From Sphingomonas sp. CCH9-E2 (GTDB lineage: Bacteria > Pseudomonadota > Alphaproteobacteria > Sphingomonadales > Sphingomonadaceae), in the NCBI RefSeq assembly GCF_001557215.1, contig NZ_LSJM01000191.1, forward strand, positions 1-5,425: a stretch of DNA of 5,425 nt. The letters are read 5' to 3'. The notes beneath the pieces are model-generated. The model had not been told where the DNA came from. It searched no databases and saw only the letters and a list, made by a program, of their open reading frames with translations. Below are positions 1 to 5,425 of the stretch, one piece after another. Both the position numbers and the translations under genes were made by a program. Every line of letters begins with the position of its first letter. Positions within the stretch are counted from its first letter, which is position 1.

Positions 1-758
1 GGTCGGGGCGGTTTCCGGTGATCTACATGCATGACGGGCAGAATCTGTTCGATGGCAAGGCAGCGTTCGCCGGCGAGTGGGGCGTGGACGAGGCGATCAC
101 GCGGATGGCGGCGCGCGGCGATCTGCGCGACACGATCGTGGTCGGGATCGTGAACACGGCGGCGCGCTACCGCGAATATTTCCCGGAGAAGGTGGCGGCG
201 CATCTGCCCGAGGCGTATCGCGCGGCGGTGCTGGAGATGGCGGGCGGGCCGTTGCTGGGCGACGCCTATCTGCGCTTCATCGTCGATGAGCTGAAGCCGG
301 CGATCGACCGGCGGTTCCGCACGCTGGCGGGGTCGGCGGACACGTCGGTGATGGGATCGTCGATGGGCGGGCTGATCTCGCTCTATGCGATCGGGGAGTA
401 TCCGCGCGTGTTCGGACAGGCGGCGTGCCTGTCGATCCATTTGCCGCTGGCGGCGCCGATGGCACCCTATAGTCGCCCGCCCGAGGGGCCGGAGGCGGTG
501 GCGCGGGCGCTGCGCGCCTGGCTGGCGGGGAGCGCGTTCGATCCGGCGCGCAACCGCGTCTATCTCGACCATGGCACGATGACGCTGGACGCGGCCTATC
601 CGCCGTTCGTCAAGGCGGTCGATGCGATGCTGCCGACGCTGGGCTGGGTGCCGGGGCGGACGTTCGAGTTGCGCAGCTTCACCGGCACCGAGCATAATGA
701 GCGGGCGTGGCGCGAGCGGATCGACATTCCGCTCGCGTTTCTCGACCGGGCGCGTTGA
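1..758 (+). CDS. Alpha/beta-hydrolase esterase (esterase D / PF00756-like), 5' partial
   Basis: The reading frame is already open at the window edge (first full codon 3-5, giving SGRFP before VIYMHDGQNLFDG), so the gene starts upstream. The GTG at 18 would begin inside the first core beta strand and is unlikely to be the start. Numbering from that GTG codon, the nucleophile elbow G-S-S-M-G-G is at 113-118 with Ser115 as the likely nucleophile. The likely catalytic His is His226 in GTEHNERAW. The acid is Asp184 or Asp191 in YLDHGTMTLD. The MHDGQNLFD and WGVDEA motifs near the start are typical of putative esterases related to enterochelin esterase and esterase D. Such enzymes hydrolyse esters of small molecules, sugars or siderophores; the substrate cannot be told here. 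The missing N-terminus means any signal peptide is not visible. The gene converges on the PLP-enzyme gene with 7 bp between stops. The fold and family are secure, the specificity is not. Confidence 0.88.
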   Translation, partial: SGRFPVIYMHDGQNLFDGKAAFAGEWGVDEAITRMAARGDLRDTIVVGIVNTAARYREYFPEKVAAHLPEAYRAAVLEMAGGPLLGDAYLRFIVDELKPAIDRRFRTLAGSADTSVMGSSMGGLISLYAIGEYPRVFGQAACLSIHLPLAAPMAPYSRPPEGPEAVARALRAWLAGSAFDPARNRVYLDHGTMTLDAAYPPFVKAVDAMLPTLGWVPGRTFELRSFTGTEHNERAWRERIDIPLAFLDRAR

Positions 759-783
759 GGGCGAGTTAAACCGCCTTCAGCGC
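752..783. terminator. Stem-loop across the ends of two convergent genes, possible bidirectional terminator
   Basis: Arm GCGTTGAGGGCG (752-763) faces arm CGCCTTCAGCGC (772-783) around an 8-base loop. Read as top-strand RNA all 12 positions pair, two of them as G.U wobbles. Read as bottom-strand RNA those two become A.C mismatches, so the hairpin is stronger for transcripts leaving the esterase gene. The esterase TGA (756-758) sits in the left arm and the stop codon of the opposite gene (766-768) in the loop. No T-tract follows on either strand, so Rho-independent termination in the classical sense is not shown. A role in 3'-end protection is equally possible. Confidence 0.4.
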
Positions 784-2091
784 CTCCTCGAAGTCCGCGA
801 TCAGGTCGTCGGCGTTCTCGACGCCGATCGAGATGCGGACCAGATTGTCGGTGATGCCGAGCGCCTGTTTGCGCGCGTCGGGGACCGAGAGGTGGGTCAT
901 TGCGGCGGGGGCGCTGGCGAGGGTCTCGGTGCCGCCGAGGCTGACCGCGAGCTTGGCGATCTTGAGGCTGTCGAGGAAGGCGAACGCCTCTTTCTCGCCG
1001 CCCTTCAAGTAGAGCGAGAAGGTCGATCCGGCGCCGGTGCAGTGGCGGTCGTAAATGTCGCGCTGGCGGCTGCCCTCCTCAAGGAAGCCGAGATAGCCGA
1101 CGCTTTCAACCTTGGGGTGGGTGCGGAGGTATTCGCAGACCTTGGCGGCGTTTTCGCCAGCGCGGCTCATGCGCAGTTCGAGCGTCTCCAGCGAGCGCAG
1201 CAGCATCCACGCGGTGTTGGGGTCGCAGATCGTGCCGATGGTGTTGCGCATCAGGCGGATGGTGTTGATGTGGTCCTTTGACCCCAGCACGCCACCCGCG
1301 ACGAGGTCGCTATGGCCCCCGGCATATTTGGTCAGCGAATAGACGACGAGGTCGGCACCCTGCTTGAGCGGCTGGGCCCAGAGCGGGCCGAGGAAGGTGT
1401 TGTCGATCGCGATCGGCGGCTTGTTGGCGCCGGTGAAGATCGCGTCGCGGCTGGCGGCGACGGCTTCGACATCGACCAGCACGTTGGTCGGATTGGCGGG
1501 GCTTTCGAGATAGATGAGGGCGACATTGCCCGATGCGGCCTTGGACAGCACCGCGTCGATCTCTTCGCGCGTCGCGCCGGCGGGGAAGTCGAGCCAGTGG
1601 ACGCCGAACTTGCCGAGGATGCGCGCGATCAGCGTTTCGGTGGCGGCGTAGAGCGGGCCGCTGTGCACGATCGTGTCGCCGGGCTTGACCATCGCGAGGA
1701 ACAAAGTGGCGATGGCGGACATGCCGGAGGAGAAGGCGAGGGCGTCTTCCGCCTCTTCCCACACGCCCAGGCGATCCTCGAGGATTTCCTGGTTGGGGCC
1801 GTTGAAGCGGGAGTAAACGAGACCCTCGGCGCCGCCGGGACGCTTGCCGGTGACGCCCTCGAAATGGCGCTTGCCCGCGGCGGCGTTGGGGAAGACGAAG
1901 GTGGAGGTGGCGAAGATCGGGGGCTTGAGCGAGCCTTCCGACAGCATCGGATCATAGCCATGGCCCATCATCATGGTCGCCGGGCTGAGCTTGCGATTGC
2001 CGATCGTGTCGGCGGAGGGCTTGGGGCGGCGGCGGGCGGGAGCGCCGGTGATTGCGGCTTCGTCGGGGGTCTGGTCGGGCGTGTCGGTCAT
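766..2091 (-). CDS. PLP-dependent Cys/Met metabolism enzyme (cystathionine gamma-synthase family)
   Basis: This 441-residue protein is a fold-type I PLP enzyme of the family that includes cystathionine gamma-synthase, cystathionine gamma- and beta-lyases, methionine gamma-lyase and O-acylhomoserine sulfhydrylase. PLP-site residues visible: Tyr93 and Arg95 (YSRF, phosphate contact from the partner subunit), SSGMSA at 121-126, Tyr148, Asp230 in IAIDNTF, and Lys255 in YSLTKYAGGHSD as the Schiff-base lysine. SLGG (384-387) and Arg419 (LVRISIG) fit the substrate-carboxylate site. It is longer than the usual roughly 390-400 residues because of a polar N-terminal extension of about 35 residues. Position 150, where methionine gamma-lyases carry Cys, is Ala, and the usual HPA after SLGG is APA (394-396), so the exact reaction is open. 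The ATG at 2091 is supported by AGGAG 9 bases upstream. It is cytosolic and probably acts in sulfur amino acid metabolism. It follows pgeF on the same strand after 57 bp. Confidence 0.93.
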   Translation of the reverse strand: MTDTPDQTPDEAAITGAPARRRPKPSADTIGNRKLSPATMMMGHGYDPMLSEGSLKPPIFATSTFVFPNAAAGKRHFEGVTGKRPGGAEGLVYSRFNGPNQEILEDRLGVWEEAEDALAFSSGMSAIATLFLAMVKPGDTIVHSGPLYAATETLIARILGKFGVHWLDFPAGATREEIDAVLSKAASGNVALIYLESPANPTNVLVDVEAVAASRDAIFTGANKPPIAIDNTFLGPLWAQPLKQGADLVVYSLTKYAGGHSDLVAGGVLGSKDHINTIRLMRNTIGTICDPNTAWMLLRSLETLELRMSRAGENAAKVCEYLRTHPKVESVGYLGFLEEGSRQRDIYDRHCTGAGSTFSLYLKGGEKEAFAFLDSLKIAKLAVSLGGTETLASAPAAMTHLSVPDARKQALGITDNLVRISIGVENADDLIADFEEALKAV

Positions 2092-2100
2092 GGCGGGCCG

Positions 2101-2105
2101 CTCCT
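2101..2105 (-). promoter_or_regulatory. Shine-Dalgarno of the PLP-enzyme gene
   Basis: On the minus strand AGGAG lies 9 bases before the ATG at 2091-2089. It is the clearest ribosome binding site in the window and fixes the start. The 57-bp gap that holds it (2092-2148) has room for a promoter, but I could not identify convincing -35 and -10 boxes, so read-through from pgeF remains possible. Confidence 0.65.
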
Positions 2106-2148
2106 GGTATCAGATGAAACTAATTGCCGCAGCCGTCGCACCGATCCG

Positions 2149-2919
2149 TCACTCCGTCAATGCGATCACCGAAATCTGGCGGCCGTAATCGGGTGCGCCT
2201 TCGTGCGTCGCGCGGCGATAGCTGAAGAAACGCGCGGGATCGGCATAGGTGTCCGCGCCGAGCGCCTCGATCCGGCGCAGGCCCGCGGCGGCGAGGCGGT
2301 GGACGACATAGGCCTCGAGATCGAACTGGTGGTGGCCGGGCTTGCCGGGGGTGAAGAAGCGCTCGTTCGCCGGGTCGGTGGCGGCGAAGCGGGTGAGGAA
2401 GGCGTCGTCGACTTCGTAGCTGGCGCGGGCAATGCAGGGGCCGATAGCGGCGGCGATGCGGGCGCGGTCTGCGCCGAGTTCCTCCATGCGGGCGAGGGTC
2501 GCGTCGGTGACGCCGTGGAGCGCGCCCTTCCACCCGGCATGGGCGGCGGCGATGACGCCTGCTTCGCGGTCGGCGAACAGCACCGGCGCGCAGTCGGCGG
2601 TGAGGATGCCGAGCAGCACGCCGGGACGGTCGGTGACGAGCGCGTCGCCGTGGGGGCGGTTAGCCTCGTCCCAGTCCGCGCCGACGATCACGGCGTCGGG
2701 GGAGTGGACCTGATGGACCGTGGCGAGGCGGCTGCCGGGCGCGATGGCGGCGATCACGCGGCGCTGGTTTTCCTGGAGCTCGGGCGTGGGGGGCAGGCCG
2801 CGGCGGCCCATGTCGAGGCTGGCGGTGGGGCCGCTGGTGACGCCGCCGGTGCGGCCCATGAAGCCATGCGCGACACCGTCGAGCGCGGCGGCGCGCAGGA
2901 TGGTGAGCGCTTCGCTCAC
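2149..2919 (-). CDS. pgeF: Peptidoglycan editing factor PgeF (YfiH/LACC1 family)
   Basis: This 256-residue protein belongs to the YfiH/YlmD/LACC1 (FAMIN) multicopper-oxidase-like family, once called polyphenol oxidase or laccase domain. Characterised members act on purine nucleosides (phosphorolysis, adenosine deamination), and E. coli YfiH is reported to prevent misincorporation of L-serine into peptidoglycan precursors. The metal-binding triad is visible: His72 in VHQVHS, Cys110 in LTADCAPVLF and His127 in AAAHAGWKG. The family motif AIGPCI is at 158-163 and the C-terminal block FFSYRRATHEG at 231-241. The length is normal for the family. The start is the GTG at 2919, whose first bases overlap the TGA of the GNAT gene (GTGA) and which lacks a strong Shine-Dalgarno of its own, suggesting translational coupling. 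The frame stays open upstream to 3447, but that part reads as low-complexity Arg/Pro-rich shadow of the GNAT gene. The protein is cytosolic. Confidence 0.94.
   Translation of the reverse strand: MSEALTILRAAALDGVAHGFMGRTGGVTSGPTASLDMGRRGLPPTPELQENQRRVIAAIAPGSRLATVHQVHSPDAVIVGADWDEANRPHGDALVTDRPGVLLGILTADCAPVLFADREAGVIAAAHAGWKGALHGVTDATLARMEELGADRARIAAAIGPCIARASYEVDDAFLTRFAATDPANERFFTPGKPGHHQFDLEAYVVHRLAAAGLRRIEALGADTYADPARFFSYRRATHEGAPDYGRQISVIALTE
2916..2919 (-). other. GTGA stop/start overlap, GNAT gene to pgeF
   Basis: On the minus strand CTGTGA contains both the GNAT stop TGA (2918-2916) and the pgeF start GTG (2919-2917). The preceding bases hold only weak anti-SD complementarity, so pgeF probably depends on ribosomes finishing the GNAT frame. 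Confidence 0.75.
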
Positions 2920-3440
2920 AGCGCCAGGCGCATCACGAGGTCGCGGTCGATCTGGCGGCCGACCGGGAAGGCATAGTCGCCGACATGGACGAAGCCATAT
3001 TTGGCGTAGAAGGCGATGGCGCGGTGGTTTTCCTCGAACACCGTCAGCAGCAGCGCCGGCGCGCGGCGGGCGCGGGCGGTGGTCATCGCCCAGTCCATCA
3101 ACGCCTGCGCGACGCCGCGTCCGTGCCAGTCGGTCGCAACATAGAGTTGCGAGAGCTGCGCGTCGGCCGGGCCGGCCTGTTCGAGGGTCGGCGGGACCAT
3201 CTTGGCATAGCCGGCAATGACACCGTCGGCGCGGGCGACGGCCCAGGTGATCGCCGGGTTGGCGAGGTCGCGGCGCAGGCGGCCGTCTTCGCCGAAATTC
3301 TCGTCGAGAAAAGCGGCGAGATCCTCGGGCTTGTAGAAATGGGCAAAGGTGTCGCGCCAGCTCGCCTCCGCCATCGCGTCGAGCGCGGCGGCGTCGGCGG
3401 GGGTGGGGGTGTCGATGGTGAGGGTGGCCGTGATCGTCAT
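2916..3440 (-). CDS. GNAT-family N-acetyltransferase
   Basis: This 174-residue protein has the GNAT fold, which transfers an acetyl group from acetyl-CoA to an amine. The N-terminal part reads TPTPADAAALDAMAEASWRDTF, typical of the first strand and helix. Motif A is QLYVATDWHGRGVAQAL (97-113), with the pyrophosphate-binding turn HGRGVA at 106-111; the first position is His rather than the more common Gln/Arg. Motif B includes ENHRAIAFYAKYGF (137-150), with Asn138 and the likely general acid Tyr145. The substrate cannot be predicted: close relatives act on proteins, antibiotics, polyamines or metabolites. The ATG at 3440 is chosen because it overlaps the methyltransferase stop as ATGA; the frame runs 60 codons further upstream, but those encode an Arg-rich shadow of the methyltransferase gene. 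It lies between the methyltransferase and pgeF with 4-base overlaps on both sides. It is cytosolic. Confidence 0.92.
   Translation of the reverse strand: MTITATLTIDTPTPADAAALDAMAEASWRDTFAHFYKPEDLAAFLDENFGEDGRLRRDLANPAITWAVARADGVIAGYAKMVPPTLEQAGPADAQLSQLYVATDWHGRGVAQALMDWAMTTARARRAPALLLTVFEENHRAIAFYAKYGFVHVGDYAFPVGRQIDRDLVMRLAL
3437..3440 (-). other. ATGA stop/start overlap, methyltransferase to GNAT gene
   Basis: The methyltransferase ends GCG GAA TGA and the GNAT gene begins with the ATG inside GAATGA. The upstream GGCGGGAT is only a modest Shine-Dalgarno match, so coupled translation is likely. Confidence 0.75.
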
Positions 3441-4501
3441 TCCGCAAATCCCGCCGGGATCGGCCAGCCGGGAGCGGTCAGCGCGACGACCTTGAACAAG
3501 TCGCCCATCGCGTCGTCCCCGATCAACCGGTCGCGCGCGGCGGCGATGTCGGCGGCGCGGTCGGGGGCGGCGCGGGTGAGGGCGTCGGCGCGCGGTTCGA
3601 TGCCGAGCTCTCGCAACCATGCACCCTGAGTGACGGGGCCGTACGCCTCCAGCCCCTCGACCCGCGCGGCTTCGATCAGCGTGCCGAAATCGACATGCGC
3701 GGTGAGGTCCGCCTCACCCGGATCCTCGAACGGATTGACATAGGCGTGGCCGCGCACCGCCTGCAGCGTGTCGCCGATCGCGGGGCCGGCATAGCCATAG
3801 TCGATGACGATCGCGGCGCCGCCCTGTTGCAACAAACGCGCGGCGAGCGCGCGCAGGATCGCGACGCTGGGGGGCGAGGTTTCGAGGATCGAGCCTTCGG
3901 GCGCGTCGCGGAACTGCGGCGGGATGATCAGATCGAAGATGGTGTTGCCGATCACGGGGATGAACAAGGTGTCCTGACACGCGACCAGCCGCTCGCGCCA
4001 GCCTTGTGGCGTCTTGACCAATTGCCGGATCGGGAGCGCGTCGAAGAATTCGTTCGCGACGACCAGCAGCGGCTGGTCATCGGGCAGGCCGACCAGATCG
4101 AGCGACCATTCGGCGTTCGGCACTGCCTTGGCCTGTTCGGCGCGCAGCATCGGGCTGTTTTCGACGAAATGCACCGGCGGGGTCAGGCCGGCGCTGCGCA
4201 TCGCGCGCAGCGCATCGCTGGCGAGCGTGCCGCGACCCGGGCCAAGCTCGACATAATGGCAGTCGGGGCGGTCGGCGCGGTCCCACAGATCGGCGAGTGC
4301 GAGGCCGACGAGTTCGCCGAACATCTGGCTGATCTCGGGCGCTGTGGTGAAGTCGCCGCGCGTGCCGAGCGGATCGCGGGTCGCGTAATAATGGGTGTTG
4401 GCCGCGCCCATATATTGCGAGAGCGGGATCGGCCCGGCCAGGGTGATGGCGCGGGCGATGCGCTCGGGCAGCGGGCCGTCTGGATTAGCCTGTTCGGTCA
4501 T
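3437..4501 (-). CDS. SAM-dependent methyltransferase, MidA/NDUFAF7 family (DUF185)
   Basis: This 354-residue class I methyltransferase belongs to the family of human NDUFAF7 and Dictyostelium MidA, which dimethylate an arginine of complex I subunit NDUFS2 during assembly. Whether the bacterial proteins act on the matching NuoD subunit is not established here. The family signature GDFTTAPEISQMFGE is at 49-63. The SAM motif I is YVELGPGRGTL at 83-93 with the GxGxG turn at 87-91. VVANEFFDALP (147-157) is the family's post-II motif, and IVIDYGY (231-237) and DLTAHVDF (265-272) are further family blocks. The length is normal. The ATG at 4501 gives the usual short lead before the LPERIARAI helix. 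The only Shine-Dalgarno-like bases, GAGGG at 4516-4520, sit 14 bases away inside the G-rich repeat. It lies 51 bp downstream of lgt on the same strand and probably shares its transcript. No signal peptide is seen, so it is cytosolic. Confidence 0.93.
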   Translation of the reverse strand: MTEQANPDGPLPERIARAITLAGPIPLSQYMGAANTHYYATRDPLGTRGDFTTAPEISQMFGELVGLALADLWDRADRPDCHYVELGPGRGTLASDALRAMRSAGLTPPVHFVENSPMLRAEQAKAVPNAEWSLDLVGLPDDQPLLVVANEFFDALPIRQLVKTPQGWRERLVACQDTLFIPVIGNTIFDLIIPPQFRDAPEGSILETSPPSVAILRALAARLLQQGGAAIVIDYGYAGPAIGDTLQAVRGHAYVNPFEDPGEADLTAHVDFGTLIEAARVEGLEAYGPVTQGAWLRELGIEPRADALTRAAPDRAADIAAARDRLIGDDAMGDLFKVVALTAPGWPIPAGFAE

Positions 4502-4515
4502 CGCTTGGCGACATG

Positions 4516-4548
4516 CCCTCCCCCAACCCCTCCCGCAAGCGGGAGGGG
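4516..4548 (-). repeat. REP-like palindrome with overlapping G-quadruplex motif
   Basis: The gap between lgt and the methyltransferase holds a perfect 10-base inverted repeat: CCCCTCCCGC (4527-4536), AA, GCGGGAGGGG (4539-4548). Counting a minimum loop, it forms a stem of about 9 bp. On the transcribed minus strand the second arm runs into further G runs, giving GGGAGGGGTTGGGGGAGGG (4534-4516), which meets the G3+N1-7 pattern four times. I recall near-identical C/G-rich palindromes scattered between genes of sphingomonads, but could not check copy number. No T-tract follows, so it is not a classical terminator. The last G run also supplies the only Shine-Dalgarno-like bases for the methyltransferase. 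Confidence 0.7.
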
Positions 4549-4552
4549 AGAT

Positions 4553-5425
4553 TTACGCAACGGTCTGATCGCCCGCAAAGGGCTCGACCCGCTCGCGCCG
4601 CTTTTTCGCGGTGGCGATGAGGTAGAGGCCGCCGAAGATCATCGGCAGCGTCAACAGCTGGCCCATGTGCAGGCCGGGCGTCGCGAAGATGGTGCCGTCG
4701 AACTGCGCGTCATGCTCGCGGAAGAATTCAACGAACCAGCGCGACAGGCCATAGCCGAGGATGAAGGTGCCGACGAGCTTGCCCGGCTGATAGCGCGCGT
4801 CGGTCTTCCAGAAGAGGAACCACAGGACCAGGCCGACGACGAGGCCCTCAAGCCCCGCTTCGTAGAGCTGGCTGGGGTGACGCGCGAAGGTTTCGCCGGT
4901 CGGCTGGGTGAGATCGCGCATGTCGTAGACGATGCCCCATGGCACATTGGTGGGATGACCCCACAGCTCGCCATTCACGAAATTGGCAATTCGCCCGAAG
5001 AACAGGCCGAAGGGGACGCAGCAGGCAACATAGTCGTGGACCCGCAGCCAGTTGAGCTGTTCCTTGCGGCACAGCCACAGGATCGCGAGCATCACGCCGA
5101 TCGTGCCGCCGTGGAAGGACATGCCGCCTTCCCACAATTGCACCAGCTTGAGCGGTTCGAGGAACAGGGCCGGTTGGTAGAAGATCACATAGCCGAGCCG
5201 CCCGCCGACGATGATGCCGATGGTGGCGTAGAACACCATGTCATCGGCATGGCGGCGCGCCATCGGCGCTCCGGGCTGGGCCAGCAGCTTGAGCAGATAC
5301 CACCAGCCGACCAGGATGCCCGCAATATAGGCGAGCGAATACCATTTGAGCGTGAAGAAGCCGAGGTTCAGCGCGACCGAATGCAGGCCGAGGTCGCTGA
5401 ACTGGATATGGGATGTCGCTTGCGC
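4553..5425 (-). CDS. lgt: Prolipoprotein diacylglyceryl transferase Lgt, 5' partial
   Basis: Lgt transfers diacylglycerol from phosphatidylglycerol to the lipobox cysteine of prolipoproteins, the first step of lipoprotein maturation, in the inner membrane. The first ATG in this frame is at 5263, but the frame is open to the window edge. The 54 codons upstream encode the family N-terminus ([17 protein letters not shown], then a first membrane segment from about [11 protein letters not shown]), so the start lies just outside. Numbered from the first visible codon: Tyr29 in KWYSL (E. coli Tyr26), His105 in MSFHGG (His103), Arg145 and Asn148 in [13 protein letters not shown] (Arg143, Asn146; the PROSITE-type Lgt signature), Gly156 (Gly154), and Tyr225, Arg229 and Glu233 in [13 protein letters not shown] (Tyr235, Arg239, Glu243). 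All residues known as important in E. coli are present. Several hydrophobic segments fit the seven-helix topology, with a basic KKRRE tail. The 290 visible residues are close to full length. It is the first visible gene of the minus-strand string. Confidence 0.97.
   Translation of the reverse strand, partial: AQATSHIQFSDLGLHSVALNLGFFTLKWYSLAYIAGILVGWWYLLKLLAQPGAPMARRHADDMVFYATIGIIVGGRLGYVIFYQPALFLEPLKLVQLWEGGMSFHGGTIGVMLAILWLCRKEQLNWLRVHDYVACCVPFGLFFGRIANFVNGELWGHPTNVPWGIVYDMRDLTQPTGETFARHPSQLYEAGLEGLVVGLVLWFLFWKTDARYQPGKLVGTFILGYGLSRWFVEFFREHDAQFDGTIFATPGLHMGQLLTLPMIFGGLYLIATAKKRRERVEPFAGDQTVA

Noticed and set aside
18..20. The GTG at 18 as the esterase start
   Set aside because: It would begin the protein inside the first core strand (VIYMHDGQ), and in-frame codons for SGRFP precede it. 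The family normally has more residues upstream.
622..1281. A 219-codon plus-strand open frame bridging the esterase end and the PLP-enzyme gene
   Set aside because: It starts out of frame inside the esterase, is antisense to a conserved enzyme, and shows low-complexity composition without motifs.
2092..2148. A SAM-type riboswitch before the PLP-enzyme gene
   Set aside because: The gap is only 57 bp and part of it is the ribosome binding site. I see no SAM-II-like pseudoknot pairing or conserved loop bases, only three loosely repeated GACGG words running across the pgeF end and this gap.
1312..2976. A 554-codon open frame on the plus strand, antisense to the PLP-enzyme and pgeF genes
   Set aside because: Its translation is a Gly/Ala/Asp/Glu/Arg-rich string with no recognisable domain, and it runs through two well-supported genes and the gap between them. 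Such long antisense frames are expected in GC-rich DNA.
2920..3447. A long N-terminal extension of pgeF (open frame to 3447, 432 codons in all)
   Set aside because: The extra part is His/Arg/Pro-rich and overlaps the GNAT gene in another frame. The GTG at 2919 gives a normal-length PgeF with a GTGA overlap.
3441..3620. A 60-residue N-terminal extension of the GNAT protein
   Set aside because: The extension is almost all Arg/Pro/His/Ala and is a shadow of the methyltransferase C-terminus. The ATG at 3440 yields a standard GNAT start.
2985..3629. A 214-codon plus-strand open frame antisense to GNAT and methyltransferase
   Set aside because: It lacks motifs, is Gly/Arg/Val-rich, and is opposite to two conserved coding regions.
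5261..5263. The ATG at 5263 as the lgt start
   Set aside because: The frame continues to the window edge and encodes the first Lgt membrane segment, including the conserved Tyr of KWYSL.

Overview
The window is GC-rich DNA (many codons end in G or C) from what looks like an alphaproteobacterium, most likely a sphingomonad. I base this on the protein types, on the gene order lgt / NDUFAF7-type methyltransferase / pgeF, and on a CCCCTCCCGC-AA-GCGGGAGGGG palindrome of a kind I recall as frequent between sphingomonad genes. No database search was possible, so the genus is inference.

Layout from left to right. Bases 1-758 (+) hold the C-terminal part of an alpha/beta-hydrolase esterase whose N-terminus lies outside the window. 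It converges, with only 7 bp between the stop codons, on a complete PLP-dependent Cys/Met-metabolism enzyme (766-2091, -). A 12-bp stem-loop (752-783) spans both gene ends and may separate them. After a 57-bp gap comes a compact minus-strand gene string, read from right to left: lgt (5425-4553, 5' end outside the window), a MidA/NDUFAF7-family SAM methyltransferase (4501-3437), a GNAT acetyltransferase (3440-2916) and pgeF (2919-2149). The two downstream junctions are 4-base stop/start overlaps (ATGA and GTGA). The only real gap inside the string (4502-4552) contains the palindrome and an overlapping G-quadruplex-type motif.

How the genes fit together. Lgt attaches diacylglycerol to prolipoproteins in the inner membrane. 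PgeF-family proteins are linked to peptidoglycan precursor quality control and to purine nucleoside chemistry. The methyltransferase family is known in eukaryotes for methylating a respiratory complex I subunit. The GNAT protein has no assignable substrate but is translationally embedded between the methyltransferase and pgeF. The PLP enzyme has its own Shine-Dalgarno and may be a separate unit.

Most of the window is ordinary housekeeping content. I found no mobile element, tRNA, rRNA, CRISPR array or clear novel system. The points worth a second look are the palindrome/G-quadruplex element after lgt, the GNAT gene embedded in the operon, the atypical active-site residues of the PLP enzyme, the bidirectional stem-loop, and a G-rich top strand that ignores gene orientation.
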